The notes under the pieces were generated by a model. It did no database searches, had not been told where the DNA came from, and worked only from the letters and a program-made list of their open reading frames with translations. Made by a program: the position numbers and the translations under genes. A stretch of DNA of 12,587 nt from contig JAFZOA010000531.1 of assembly GCA_017550775.1 (NCBI GenBank), positions 1-12,587 of the forward strand, written 5' to 3'. Of this stretch, positions 6,140 to 12,554 are shown piece after piece. How positions within the stretch are numbered: the stretch's first letter is position 1; each line of letters starts with the position of its first letter. This DNA is from Ruminiclostridium sp. (GTDB lineage Bacteria > Bacillota_A > Clostridia > Oscillospirales > Ruminococcaceae).

Positions 6140-7471
6140 TCAACCGGTCTCTCCGACTGCTTTCAGATAATCCTCGTAGCTGTCAACATAGACGAATTTG
6201 CATTTCTCGCCCGACCGGCGCTCGTCAAAGCTGTTTTCGCCTTTCTCGGGAGTATATATCACAAGGTCGGGGCTCATTCCCTGATAGTAATGATAAAACG
6301 GACAGCTCACGACAGACCCCGGTATGTACATTTTCTCTATTGACGTGCAGCCTATAAAATCTCCGAATTCAGTCGTGGTAATGATAAAGTCACAGTCGTC
6401 CATTATCTCGATGACCTTCAGATTGGTGCAGTTCTCGAATACACAGTCGAGCGATGTCACTGTACTGTCAAATACAAGCTTTTCGACCTTACTGCCCTTT
6501 ATCATTCTAATAAGCTCGTCGCCCTTGCGGAGAATGTCGTTCCACATATATAGGCCCTCGCCGTTATCGACAAGGTTTATCTCGCTTAGCTCCGTCATCG
6601 TGAACACATCCGAGCAAAATTTATCGATCGCGGTCGGAAGCGTCACCGAACGCAGCGCCGAGCTCTCAAACGCTCTGCTCTCTATGGTTTTCAAGGATCT
6701 CGGAAGAACTATGCTTTCTAATTCTTTTGTCCAGCGAAAGGCTTCCCACTCGATGCTTTCAAGACCCTCCGCTATGTTTACCTCGCTTACCGAGCTGTTT
6801 TCGAACGCACACACACCGATAGTTTTTACATTGCTTCCGATATTTACCGTAGTCAGTCCCACACAATGGGAAAAGGCTCCGCCACCGATCTCCGCAACGC
6901 TGTCGGGGACTGTGAACTTGCCCTCTTTCGCGGGCGGATAAAGCAAAAGCTTCGTCATATCCTTTGAATACAGAACACCGTCAACAGCTGTATATTCCTC
7001 GTTCTCCGGATCGACGGAATAGCTTTTTATTGTACTGACCGAGAGGTATTCGTGAAGCTGCATCGTATTTATGGTCTTGGGAAGTGTGACAGTCTCGATC
7101 TCCGTATTCTCGGCATAAGACTCCGGCATAAGCGGCATCATAATTGAAGTTACGGGATATTTACCGATGTATTCGGGAACGATAACATCCTTGTCCGTGC
7201 CGTGGTAATCACAAATATATATTGTATTATCGCTTTGCAGATAATATCCGAAGTCGCTCTCCGGAAGCTCCGGCTCGGATTTTGCTGTCGTAGTTGTCGT
7301 CGTTGCAACTTCCGAAGTTGTCGCACTTGCGGCGGCAGTCGTGACCGCGGTTGTCGTCGTTGTCGTCACTTCTCCAGTTATTACCGAAGTCTCCGCGGGC
7401 TTCTCCGTATTGCACCCCGACAATACTATAACCACCGACATCGCACCTGCAAGTAATTTTCTATGTCTCAT
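6140..7471 (-). CDS. Leucine-rich-repeat (BspA-type, LRR_5) surface lipoprotein
   Basis: This protein is 443 residues long from the ATG at 7471, chosen over a longer reading because GGAGG lies 8 bases upstream and a lipoprotein signal follows at once (MRHRK, hydrophobic core, VLSGC with the lipidated cysteine at 20). A Thr/Ala-rich spacer covers about 30-65. Then comes GYYLQSDNTIYICDYHGTDKDVIVPEYIGKYPVTSI (about 75-110, an introductory module), and LRR_5-type repeats at about 120-300, with units such as VAEIGGGAFSHCVGLTTVNI, VKTIGVCAFENSSVSEVNI and LKTIESRAFESSALRSVTL. The tail (340-443) has more irregular repeats and several cysteines (C343, C348, C360, C375, C390, C424). The protein should be anchored outside the membrane. 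BspA-like LRR proteins often mediate binding, but nothing here identifies a ligand. Confidence 0.88.
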   Translation of the reverse strand: MRHRKLLAGAMSVVIVLSGCNTEKPAETSVITGEVTTTTTTAVTTAAASATTSEVATTTTTTAKSEPELPESDFGYYLQSDNTIYICDYHGTDKDVIVPEYIGKYPVTSIMMPLMPESYAENTEIETVTLPKTINTMQLHEYLSVSTIKSYSVDPENEEYTAVDGVLYSKDMTKLLLYPPAKEGKFTVPDSVAEIGGGAFSHCVGLTTVNIGSNVKTIGVCAFENSSVSEVNIAEGLESIEWEAFRWTKELESIVLPRSLKTIESRAFESSALRSVTLPTAIDKFCSDVFTMTELSEINLVDNGEGLYMWNDILRKGDELIRMIKGSKVEKLVFDSTVTSLDCVFENCTNLKVIEIMDDCDFIITTTEFGDFIGCTSIEKMYIPGSVVSCPFYHYYQGMSPDLVIYTPEKGENSFDERRSGEKCKFVYVDSYEDYLKAVGETG

Positions 7472-7617
7472 ATTCCCGACCTCCCGAAAAACAGTCTCTA
7501 CTATATAAAACGAATAAAACGGCAAAATGTAACGCTTTTTTCGGAAACTTTTTCATTTTTGTATGGTTGCACAAAGCTGTTTGTATATTATGATCACAGC
7601 TCAGCCCGCCTGTATTT

Positions 7618-7646
7618 ATTATATCATGGGTTTACATCATTTTCAA
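7618..7646 (-). promoter_or_regulatory. Sigma-A promoter for the LRR lipoprotein gene
   Basis: On the minus strand TTGAAA (7646-7641), a 17-base spacer and TATAAT (7623-7618) form a good promoter. Transcription would begin near 7611, leaving a leader of about 140 bases. The leader contains the inverted repeat AGCTGT/ACAGCT (7575-7580 and 7596-7601), which can form a small hairpin. Confidence 0.65.
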
Positions 7647-7679
7647 TACTTCTCGTTCATTTCCCACACCATTTTTCAG

Positions 7680-7885
7680 CGCTCCTGCGCCGCATTTTGG
7701 GGTAGGTCTCGGGAGGGCGCTCCCTCCTGAGCAGGTAGTACCGCGCAGTCTATGCAAAGCCCGCCATAAGTCGGGAACTCATACCGCCAATGCAGGAAGC
7801 ATTGCAGGGCGATACCCAAAGCGCGCACGACGCGCACATACAAGTATCGCCCGCGTGACACCGTGACAGCGTGACAGGCATAACA
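7680..7885. repeat. Structured non-coding element, probably a dispersed genomic repeat
   Basis: This GC-rich stretch has no credible gene but several strong hairpins. CTCGGGAGGG/CCCTCCTGAG (7708-7731) makes a 10-bp stem with one G-T pair and loop CGCT. CAATGC/GCATTG (7788-7804) has a 5-base loop. GGGCGATAC/GTATCGCCC (7807-7815 and 7844-7852) is a perfect 9-bp stem with a 28-base loop that itself contains two CGCGCAC copies. The GTGACA octamer array follows directly. The shape suggests a mobile or REP-like repeat, or a structured RNA. I recall similar intergenic sequence in ruminococci but cannot verify it here. Confidence 0.5.
7855..7876. repeat. Three tandem GTGACA octamers
   Basis: GTGACA occurs at 7855, 7863 and 7871 with an exact 8-base period (GTGACACC, GTGACAGC, then GTGACAGG). 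The same motif forms the array at 5975-6004. It lies at the right edge of the structured element, directly after the arm ending at 7852. Confidence 0.7.
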
Positions 7886-7963
7886 GATCACGGAGCAGGC
7901 AGCCATTCAAGCCCACCCACTCTGTGAATAAAAACTAATATTATTGTGCTTGAAGCTACCTCG

Positions 7964-8040
7964 CCTTTGTTACTTTCTGCGAAAGTAACGCAAAGGTACT
8001 TTTGACAGTGCGGCAAGCCTTCTATCAAAAGTCCCTTTGC
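7964..8040. repeat. Paired inverted repeats with a shared middle segment, fused to the serine hydrolase reading frame
   Basis: Two hairpins compete for one segment. CCTTTGTTACTTTC (7964-7977) pairs with GAAAGTAACGCAAAGG (7981-7996) around TGC with a 2-base bulge; the inner 9 bp are perfect. GCAAAGGTACTTTTGA (7990-8005) pairs with TCAAAAGTCCCTTTGC (8025-8040) at 15 of 16 positions around a 19-base loop. GCAAAGG belongs to both. The right arm contains the first possible codon of the hydrolase ORF, so the element appears to have replaced that gene's 5' end. Its exact right edge is unclear, probably between 8040 and 8075. Confidence 0.55.
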
Positions 8041-9260
8041 GCCAGCCGTTCCCTCTGGACTCCCTTAATGCCGCCTCTGTAATCTGGGGCGGCAAGGAAG
8101 CGGCTACGGGAAAAGGAACAGACGAAAAAACGGTGTATGAACTCGGATCCAACGGAAAGACCGTTGCCGCATATACGGCTCTTGCTATGGTCAAAGAAGG
8201 GATACTTGATCTTGACCAAAAGATCATCTCATATCTCGACCCGGAACTGAAAACTGATGATAAAAGGCTTAATGACATCACGCTTCGGCAATTGCTCTGC
8301 CATACCGCCGGCTTTTCCGCCAGCTATGAATTCGGCATCGATAAGAATATCTATACCGATCCCGGTACCTCCTTCTGCTATTCGGGAGTAGGATACATCT
8401 ATCTGCAGAATGTTATTGAGAATGCCGGAGAGATGCCTCTTGAAAAAGCCGCATCAAAGTATGTGTTTGAACCCCTCGGGATGAAAAATTCAAGCTTTGA
8501 AAGTGCCGATACGATCCACCCCTATATGATCGCGGGGACGGCAATACTGTATGCGCTGGTGATATTCTTCCTGTCCTTTCTTGTGCTTTCCGGCGCTGCA
8601 ATCATTATTGGAAAGCTGAGTAAATCAGAAACGCTTAAATACAGCCGCACCCTGCCCTTCTGTTTTCTGCTGGCCGGTATCCTCAACACGCTGGCGTTGT
8701 TATTCCTCTTTTCGTCCAACTTTTCGAAAGTGCTGATATGGTTCCTGATATGCTTTGCGATCATAGGTATCGTACTGTTCCTTACGAGAAAGCTCACGAA
8801 GCTCCGTTATGCCGTTGTGCCGGCGATGAGTGTCCTGTTCATACTTATCGGCTTTTTCATTCCCGTAACTCTGCCCGTCTGCAATACACTGATACCGCAG
8901 GAAGCCAATTGCGCCTATACATTCCGCTCCACCGGTGAAGATATGGCTCTCTTCTGCAACGAGCTGATGAAAGATGCAAAAGAAGAGGACGGCGTTTTCA
9001 GAGAAATGTTCAGCCCCGCCGTTACGATCGATGAGCATAACGCATGGGGCTTGGGTGTTGCCATAGAATACAGCGAAGATTCACGGGATACATACTGGCA
9101 TTCGGGTATCAATCCCGGATTCCAGAGTCTTTATGTCTTAGATCCTGATGAAAACAAATATATCGTTATCCTCACAAACAGTGACAGGGGTCTGGACTAT
9201 TCCAAAGAAACTGCCCGCAGTTTTCTGGGCGTTGACGGGGTATGGGATATAAAAAGATAA
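8037..9260 (+). CDS. Serine hydrolase of the beta-lactamase/penicillin-binding family with internal membrane domain, 5'-truncated
   Basis: The frame is open from 7989 to the TAA at 9260, but only TTG codons can start it, none with a ribosome binding site; 8037 is nominal. Homology-like sequence begins about residue 13. The catalytic SxxK motif is S38-N-G-K41 (YELGSNGK). The second motif is YSG (115-117) where YxN is usual. The third is H355-S-G357, corresponding to KTG/HxG. Between LGMKNSSF (148-154) and the conserved-type segment AYTFRSTGEDMALF (293-306) lie four membrane helices at about 163-192, 206-226, 230-250 and 257-277. Four helices would leave both catalytic halves on the same side. 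A signal sequence and the first strands are missing because the preceding sequence is an inverted-repeat element. It may be a recent pseudogene, though the remaining frame is intact. Confidence 0.75.
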   Translation: MRQPFPLDSLNAASVIWGGKEAATGKGTDEKTVYELGSNGKTVAAYTALAMVKEGILDLDQKIISYLDPELKTDDKRLNDITLRQLLCHTAGFSASYEFGIDKNIYTDPGTSFCYSGVGYIYLQNVIENAGEMPLEKAASKYVFEPLGMKNSSFESADTIHPYMIAGTAILYALVIFFLSFLVLSGAAIIIGKLSKSETLKYSRTLPFCFLLAGILNTLALLFLFSSNFSKVLIWFLICFAIIGIVLFLTRKLTKLRYAVVPAMSVLFILIGFFIPVTLPVCNTLIPQEANCAYTFRSTGEDMALFCNELMKDAKEEDGVFREMFSPAVTIDEHNAWGLGVAIEYSEDSRDTYWHSGINPGFQSLYVLDPDENKYIVILTNSDRGLDYSKETARSFLGVDGVWDIKR

Positions 9261-9409
9261 ACCTTTTATGCGGTCTCAGCCGGTTATCCAGCCGGAAAAC
9301 CATAGCCCGTACCGATGATGTTGTTTCAAGGCGGCTTGAATATGCTGCAAAATGCGGAATAAGCGAAGAACGGGCGAATGAAATCAAAAGTGGTATATTT
9401 TCAGCATAA
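9242..9409 (+). CDS. Small ORF (55 residues) overlapping the serine hydrolase end, unknown
   Basis: The ATG at 9242 lies 19 bases before the hydrolase stop codon ends, in a different frame, with a weak GGGG upstream. The product starts MGYKKINLLCGLSRLSSRKT and ends KSGIFSA; it is basic at the start and helix-forming afterwards (RRLEYAAKCGISEERANEI). No family recognised. The terminator 26 bases after its stop fits a last gene of the operon. It may instead be the tail of a degraded gene. Confidence 0.35.
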   Translation: MGYKKINLLCGLSRLSSRKTIARTDDVVSRRLEYAAKCGISEERANEIKSGIFSA

Positions 9410-9435
9410 ATAAATTAGTATTTCTCATATAAGAC

Positions 9436-9470
9436 AAGCCAACAATTCACAATGAATCGTTGGCTTTTAT
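9436..9470 (+). terminator. Intrinsic terminator downstream of the serine hydrolase
   Basis: AGCCAAC-A-ATTCA (9437-9449) and TGAAT-C-GTTGGCT (9453-9465) form a 12-bp stem with one mismatch and a 3-base loop, followed by TTTAT. The minus-strand side (TGTCTTATAT) is less T-rich, so it may only weakly stop the convergent ABC transcript ending at 9540. Confidence 0.8.
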
Positions 9471-9539
9471 TTACGCCATCTCCGAAATTTATTTCCCATT
9501 ATTTATTATTACTTGATTTTTGGAAACAGGTGTGGTTTA

Positions 9540-10223
9540 TTATAATTTCGCCGGTTCGAGGCCGATCTTCTTTTTCAGTGTGAAATAGCCGATCAGATAA
9601 TATATCGCACAGGAAACGACTGCCGATACAATTACCTTTACCATAAACTCCTCGGTTATCTCATCGCCGAGCATCATACACTGTCCTACAAAAATAAACG
9701 ATAAGGGTGAATTTGCAGAATGCAGCAGTGCTTCTCTGTCAGTCTCGTCTATCATCATCAGCATGACGCTGAACAGTGGTAAAAATGTCCCCTGCTTCAG
9801 AAAAGGACTTAAGAATACAACACAAAACATAGCCCTTAAACAAAGTATGGAATAGAGCATCAGCCGTGCCATAGCCTGCGGACTGCTGTCGTTAAGAATG
9901 CTTGTTATGGCCGTTGCAGCAAGAAATATGAGCATACCGGGCATAAATGTGATCGCCTTGCCGCAAATGATCTGATACGGTTTAAATCCCGCCATGATCT
10001 CGTAAACCTGTATTCTTTCGAAATAGCAGTAACTTATCACGCTGGTCGGTATAAACAAGACAACAAACATCGCCATAGTTCCGGACTGCGAAAACATTTT
10101 CGCCGGATCCTGACCAAGCACAAATCCGGATATGATCGTCAGAACAGCGGCTATAAATATGAAAGCAAAAAAACCGATATGGTGCTTTACGATCATCAAC
10201 TGCGATCTGATGATATTATTCAT
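9540..10223 (-). CDS. ABC-2-type transporter permease
   Basis: This protein has 227 residues from the ATG at 10223, which overlaps the ATPase stop by 8 bases and has GGTGG 5 bases upstream. An in-frame GTG at 10235 is less well placed. About six hydrophobic segments are visible: near 18-36, 47-66, 92-108, 120-140, 145-162 and 195-215. There is no signal peptide or other domain. With the adjacent ATPase it should form a small exporter of the BcrA/lantibiotic-immunity style, in which one short permease pairs with one ATPase. The substrate is unknown; no peptide precursor or sensor kinase is present here. Confidence 0.8.
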   Translation of the reverse strand: MNNIIRSQLMIVKHHIGFFAFIFIAAVLTIISGFVLGQDPAKMFSQSGTMAMFVVLFIPTSVISYCYFERIQVYEIMAGFKPYQIICGKAITFMPGMLIFLAATAITSILNDSSPQAMARLMLYSILCLRAMFCVVFLSPFLKQGTFLPLFSVMLMMIDETDREALLHSANSPLSFIFVGQCMMLGDEITEEFMVKVIVSAVVSCAIYYLIGYFTLKKKIGLEPAKL

Positions 10224-11130
10224 GTCTGCCACCAACCTTTTCGAGATAATAGTCCTCTAAGTTCTGACCTTCTTCATTCAGCTTTGTGATGACAAGACCG
10301 TTGTCGGTCAGTGTTTTTGAGATGCGCAAAATATCGTCGAGCCGCTCAAAAATATGTATCTTCTCTCCGAGAATGACCTTGTAATCGTGAATGGACAGCT
10401 TATCTTCGAGAATTACCGCTGTTTTGTTGATGTCATTTGTCTTTAGTGCAATATGACCTCTGCACTTCACAAGCAGTTCCTCATGACTGAGGTTTTCGAT
10501 AAGATTTCCGTGACTGATGATAGAGAAATCCGTGCAGAGTTCCGAAAGCTCCGAAAGCAAGTGGCTGGAAATCAGCACAGTCACGCCCCATTCTTCCTGC
10601 ATACGCTTGATAAGCTGACGGATTTCCACAATGCCCTCCGGGTCAAGACCGTTCACAGGTTCGTCCAGCACCATGATCTCAGGTTTCGGCAGAAGTGCCA
10701 TACCAATACCGAGGCGCTGTTTCATACCGAGCGAGAATTTATTTGCATGCTTTTTACCGGTGCCGACAAGCCCGACAAGCTCCAATATCTCATCAATGCG
10801 CTTTTCATCGGGATAGCCCCGAAGATAGCGGATATATTCGAGATTCTCACGCGCTGTCATCGAGCCTGCAATAATCGGCTGTTCTATCATAAAGCTCATC
10901 CTTGCACGGGAATCATCAAGGTTATCGGAGCTGTCAAACAGCTCCAGCTCGCCCTTCGTCGGAAAGAAGAATCCCGCCAGTATCTTCATGATCGTTGTCT
11001 TGCCCGCACCGTTCGGGCCGATCAATCCGCAGATATGTCCACGCTCCACGGTCAGGCTTAAATTATGCAGGACTTCCTGCTTTTTATAGGACTTGCAGAG
11101 TCCGCGCATAGATATTACGCTATTTCCCAT
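10216..11130 (-). CDS. ABC transporter ATP-binding protein
   Basis: This protein has 304 residues from the ATG at 11130. The in-frame ATG at 11136 sits only 2 bases from AAGG, while 11130 is 8 bases away. Walker A is GPNGAGKT (about 38-45), a Q-loop glutamine is in SFMIEQP (about 84), the signature is SLGMKQ (about 133-138), Walker B is IMVLDEP (about 152-158) with a GLD D-loop, and the switch histidine is in SSHLL (about 190). The C-terminal 80 or so residues are the accessory domain of the CcmA/BcrA-type ATPases. It precedes and overlaps its permease. Only weak -10-like sequences (CATAAT around 11162-11167) were found upstream. Confidence 0.93.
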   Translation of the reverse strand: MGNSVISMRGLCKSYKKQEVLHNLSLTVERGHICGLIGPNGAGKTTIMKILAGFFFPTKGELELFDSSDNLDDSRARMSFMIEQPIIAGSMTARENLEYIRYLRGYPDEKRIDEILELVGLVGTGKKHANKFSLGMKQRLGIGMALLPKPEIMVLDEPVNGLDPEGIVEIRQLIKRMQEEWGVTVLISSHLLSELSELCTDFSIISHGNLIENLSHEELLVKCRGHIALKTNDINKTAVILEDKLSIHDYKVILGEKIHIFERLDDILRISKTLTDNGLVITKLNEEGQNLEDYYLEKVGGRHE

Positions 11131-11199
11131 ATTCATTGCCTTTTCATAAAAATGATTTTTTAATTATGCCATGTATAAGAACTTTTGTACGAGGTATTA

Positions 11200-11268
11200 T
11201 CAAACCTGCAATTGAGCGTTTTCTATCAGCCTGACTGCTTCGTCAAGCCCGCCTTCGGTATTATAGTT
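11200..11268 (-). pseudogene. Possible C-terminal gene remnant
   Basis: A 22-codon open stretch between two in-frame stops ends NTEGGLDEAVRLIENAQLQV on the minus strand and lacks a start codon. Its composition looks like a protein C-terminus rather than random sequence. It lies between the PPC gene and the ABC operon and may be debris of a lost gene. The rest of 11131-11279 holds nothing else I can support. Confidence 0.2.
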
Positions 11269-11279
11269 TCACTTTGTGT

Positions 11280-11720
11280 TCAGGCATCAAAATTCCAGAA
11301 ACCCGTTCCGGTCTCGGGATCGAATTTTCTCTTTATCACGCCGCCGGCAGTCGGCCATAATTCTATCTCGGCAGTATAAAGAACAGTTATCGACTTTATG
11401 TGACCGCCCGCCATATGATGTCCGCCGTCTTTCTTGAACGAGAACATAGCGTGCGTGTGGTGGAAATACTCACCGTTTTCGTCTGTAACTATGTTACCGT
11501 TAAGTGAGACGAGCTCCAGCATGCCATCTAACGTCTGCGTTTCAAATGATCCCTTTTCCGGAATGAAGGTCTGTATCTCTGCCTGCTTACATCCTCCGAT
11601 ACCGCTGAATACCGCCGATTTGATCTGTTCTTTTCTGCATATTTCAATAATATTTCCGATAATCTCATCGCCGCGATCCATGCGGATGTATATTGTGCCA
11701 TTGAAATTTCTGTAATCCAT
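11280..11720 (-). CDS. PPC/DUF296-domain protein
   Basis: This protein has 146 residues from the ATG at 11720, the point where similarity starts; the longer open frame to 11822 runs into the upstream gene. AGGA lies about 10 bases upstream. The whole chain is one PPC (DUF296) domain: YIRMDRGDEIIGNIIEICRK, then SAVFSGIGGCKQAEI, HHTHAMFSFKKDGG and HHMAGGHI. The clustered histidines (H87, H88, H90, H101, H102, H107) match the putative metal site of the family, and FSGIG and GGHI are typical. Bacterial stand-alone versions are trimeric and of unclear function; there is no AT-hook. It follows the QueG-like gene by 41 bases and is probably in the same operon. Confidence 0.85.
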   Translation of the reverse strand: MDYRNFNGTIYIRMDRGDEIIGNIIEICRKEQIKSAVFSGIGGCKQAEIQTFIPEKGSFETQTLDGMLELVSLNGNIVTDENGEYFHHTHAMFSFKKDGGHHMAGGHIKSITVLYTAEIELWPTAGGVIKRKFDPETGTGFWNFDA

Positions 11721-11761
11721 ACTATTGCATTCCTTTCCTATTAACATAAGCATATCTTCTG

Positions 11762-12430
11762 TTATATTTCCTGTGGACTGCCGTAAGGACATACAGCAAG
11801 ACACAACGCGCATGCTCCCCACCGTCCGAGCCTGTCGTAAAAAGAGCTTCTTATCCTGTTACAGCGGGTTATATCTATAATGTCATCCCTTACCATTCCT
11901 TTTTCCCATTTCACATCCAGAAAAGCATGCGCGGGACAGACCTTTATACACTTATCGCAGCCATCGGGACACAGACTTTTTTCGTATGTATGTGAATATT
12001 CAAAATCACAGTCTATGAGCACCGCCGAAAGCCTTACGCGCGGGCCGTATTTTTCTGTGATAATAACATCGTTTTTCCCAAACCAGCCTATTCCGGCATC
12101 CGCGGCGGCATCCTTAAATGAAAATTCGGCACAGAACCGACCGTCATCTTTTTGTGCGACTTCGGGAATATAGTATTTAACTCCCTCGGCTTTCAGAAGA
12201 GATTCTGTTTCCTCAACTTTTTTCTCCAATATCTCTTTTGCGCCGAGTATTCCGTCGTTGAATAAATTTTCCCGATAATTTTTCAGAGAAAGCTGATGTG
12301 TGTAAGGCACAGCAAATATCAGAGCAGATCGGTATTCTCCTTTGAAACTTCCGAAATTTATTTTTGTAAACCCGAATAATATATCTGTTTTTGCAAATAT
12401 TTCTTCTATTTTCTTTTGAAGATCGTTCAT
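11762..12430 (-). CDS. Double [4Fe-4S] cluster protein, short QueG-like (epoxyqueuosine reductase-related)
   Basis: This protein has 222 residues; GAGGAG lies 8 bases before the ATG at 12430. The centre has GIGWFGKNDVIITEKYGPRVRLSAVL (about 113-138), typical of the QueG family. Two ferredoxin-like motifs follow: CPDGCDKCIKVCP (C154, C158, C161, C165), and C190 with CALCLAVCP (C207, C210, C214), eight cysteines for two clusters. QueG itself is usually 300-380 residues; this one ends straight after the second cluster and its N-terminal cobalamin-binding part looks reduced. It is therefore more likely a QueG-like reductase of unknown substrate than the true queuosine enzyme. No other queuosine gene is in the window. 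Confidence 0.82.
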   Translation of the reverse strand: MNDLQKKIEEIFAKTDILFGFTKINFGSFKGEYRSALIFAVPYTHQLSLKNYRENLFNDGILGAKEILEKKVEETESLLKAEGVKYYIPEVAQKDDGRFCAEFSFKDAAADAGIGWFGKNDVIITEKYGPRVRLSAVLIDCDFEYSHTYEKSLCPDGCDKCIKVCPAHAFLDVKWEKGMVRDDIIDITRCNRIRSSFYDRLGRWGACALCLAVCPYGSPQEI

Positions 12431-12467
12431 AGTAAGTGCTCCTCTAAGATAAATCAGATAATATGAA

Positions 12468-12553
12468 GTGACCCCTCTTGCAAAGCGTGGATTACTCTGC
12501 TAAAATAAAAGTGAAAGAAATCAGCCGAGATACCACATACAAGGAGGAGTCAC
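12468..12553 (+). promoter_or_regulatory. Inverted repeat able to hide the transposase ribosome binding site in read-through RNA
   Basis: GTGACCCCTC (12468-12477) is complementary to GAGGAGTCAC (12544-12553) at 9 of 10 positions. The right arm covers the Shine-Dalgarno GGAGG before the transposase ATG. The left arm lies upstream of the transposase promoter, so only transcripts entering from outside the element would contain both arms. Confidence 0.5.
12478..12506 (+). promoter_or_regulatory. Sigma-A promoter of the IS110 transposase
   Basis: TTGCAA (12478-12483), a 17-base spacer and TAAAAT (12501-12506) fit a housekeeping promoter. Transcription would start near 12513, giving a leader of about 40 bases that ends with GGAGGAG before the ATG at 12555. 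Confidence 0.6.
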
Positions 12554-12554
12554 C

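Noticed and set aside
6324..6941. A 205-codon plus-strand open frame
   Set aside because: It is antisense to the LRR lipoprotein and mirrors its repeats; Ser/Leu-rich low-complexity product without a good start.
7202..7456. Arginine/cysteine-rich plus-strand frame
   Set aside because: It is the antisense reading of the Thr/Ala-rich linker of the LRR lipoprotein.
7855..7876. Possible CRISPR array
   Set aside because: Repeat units are 8 bases with no spacers of 30-40 bases; no cas genes nearby.
7676..7906. A 76-codon minus-strand open frame in the structured element
   Set aside because: It spans several strong hairpins and the octamer array; the product has no family features and no ribosome binding site was evident.
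10453..11061. A 202-codon plus-strand open frame
   Set aside because: Antisense to the ABC ATPase, whose Walker and signature motifs are unmistakable.
12440..12485. Hybrid promoter for the QueG-like gene formed by the IS end (TTGCAA...TATTAT on the minus strand)
   Set aside because: The spacer is only 14 bases, too short for a sigma-A promoter, so no promoter is claimed for that operon.
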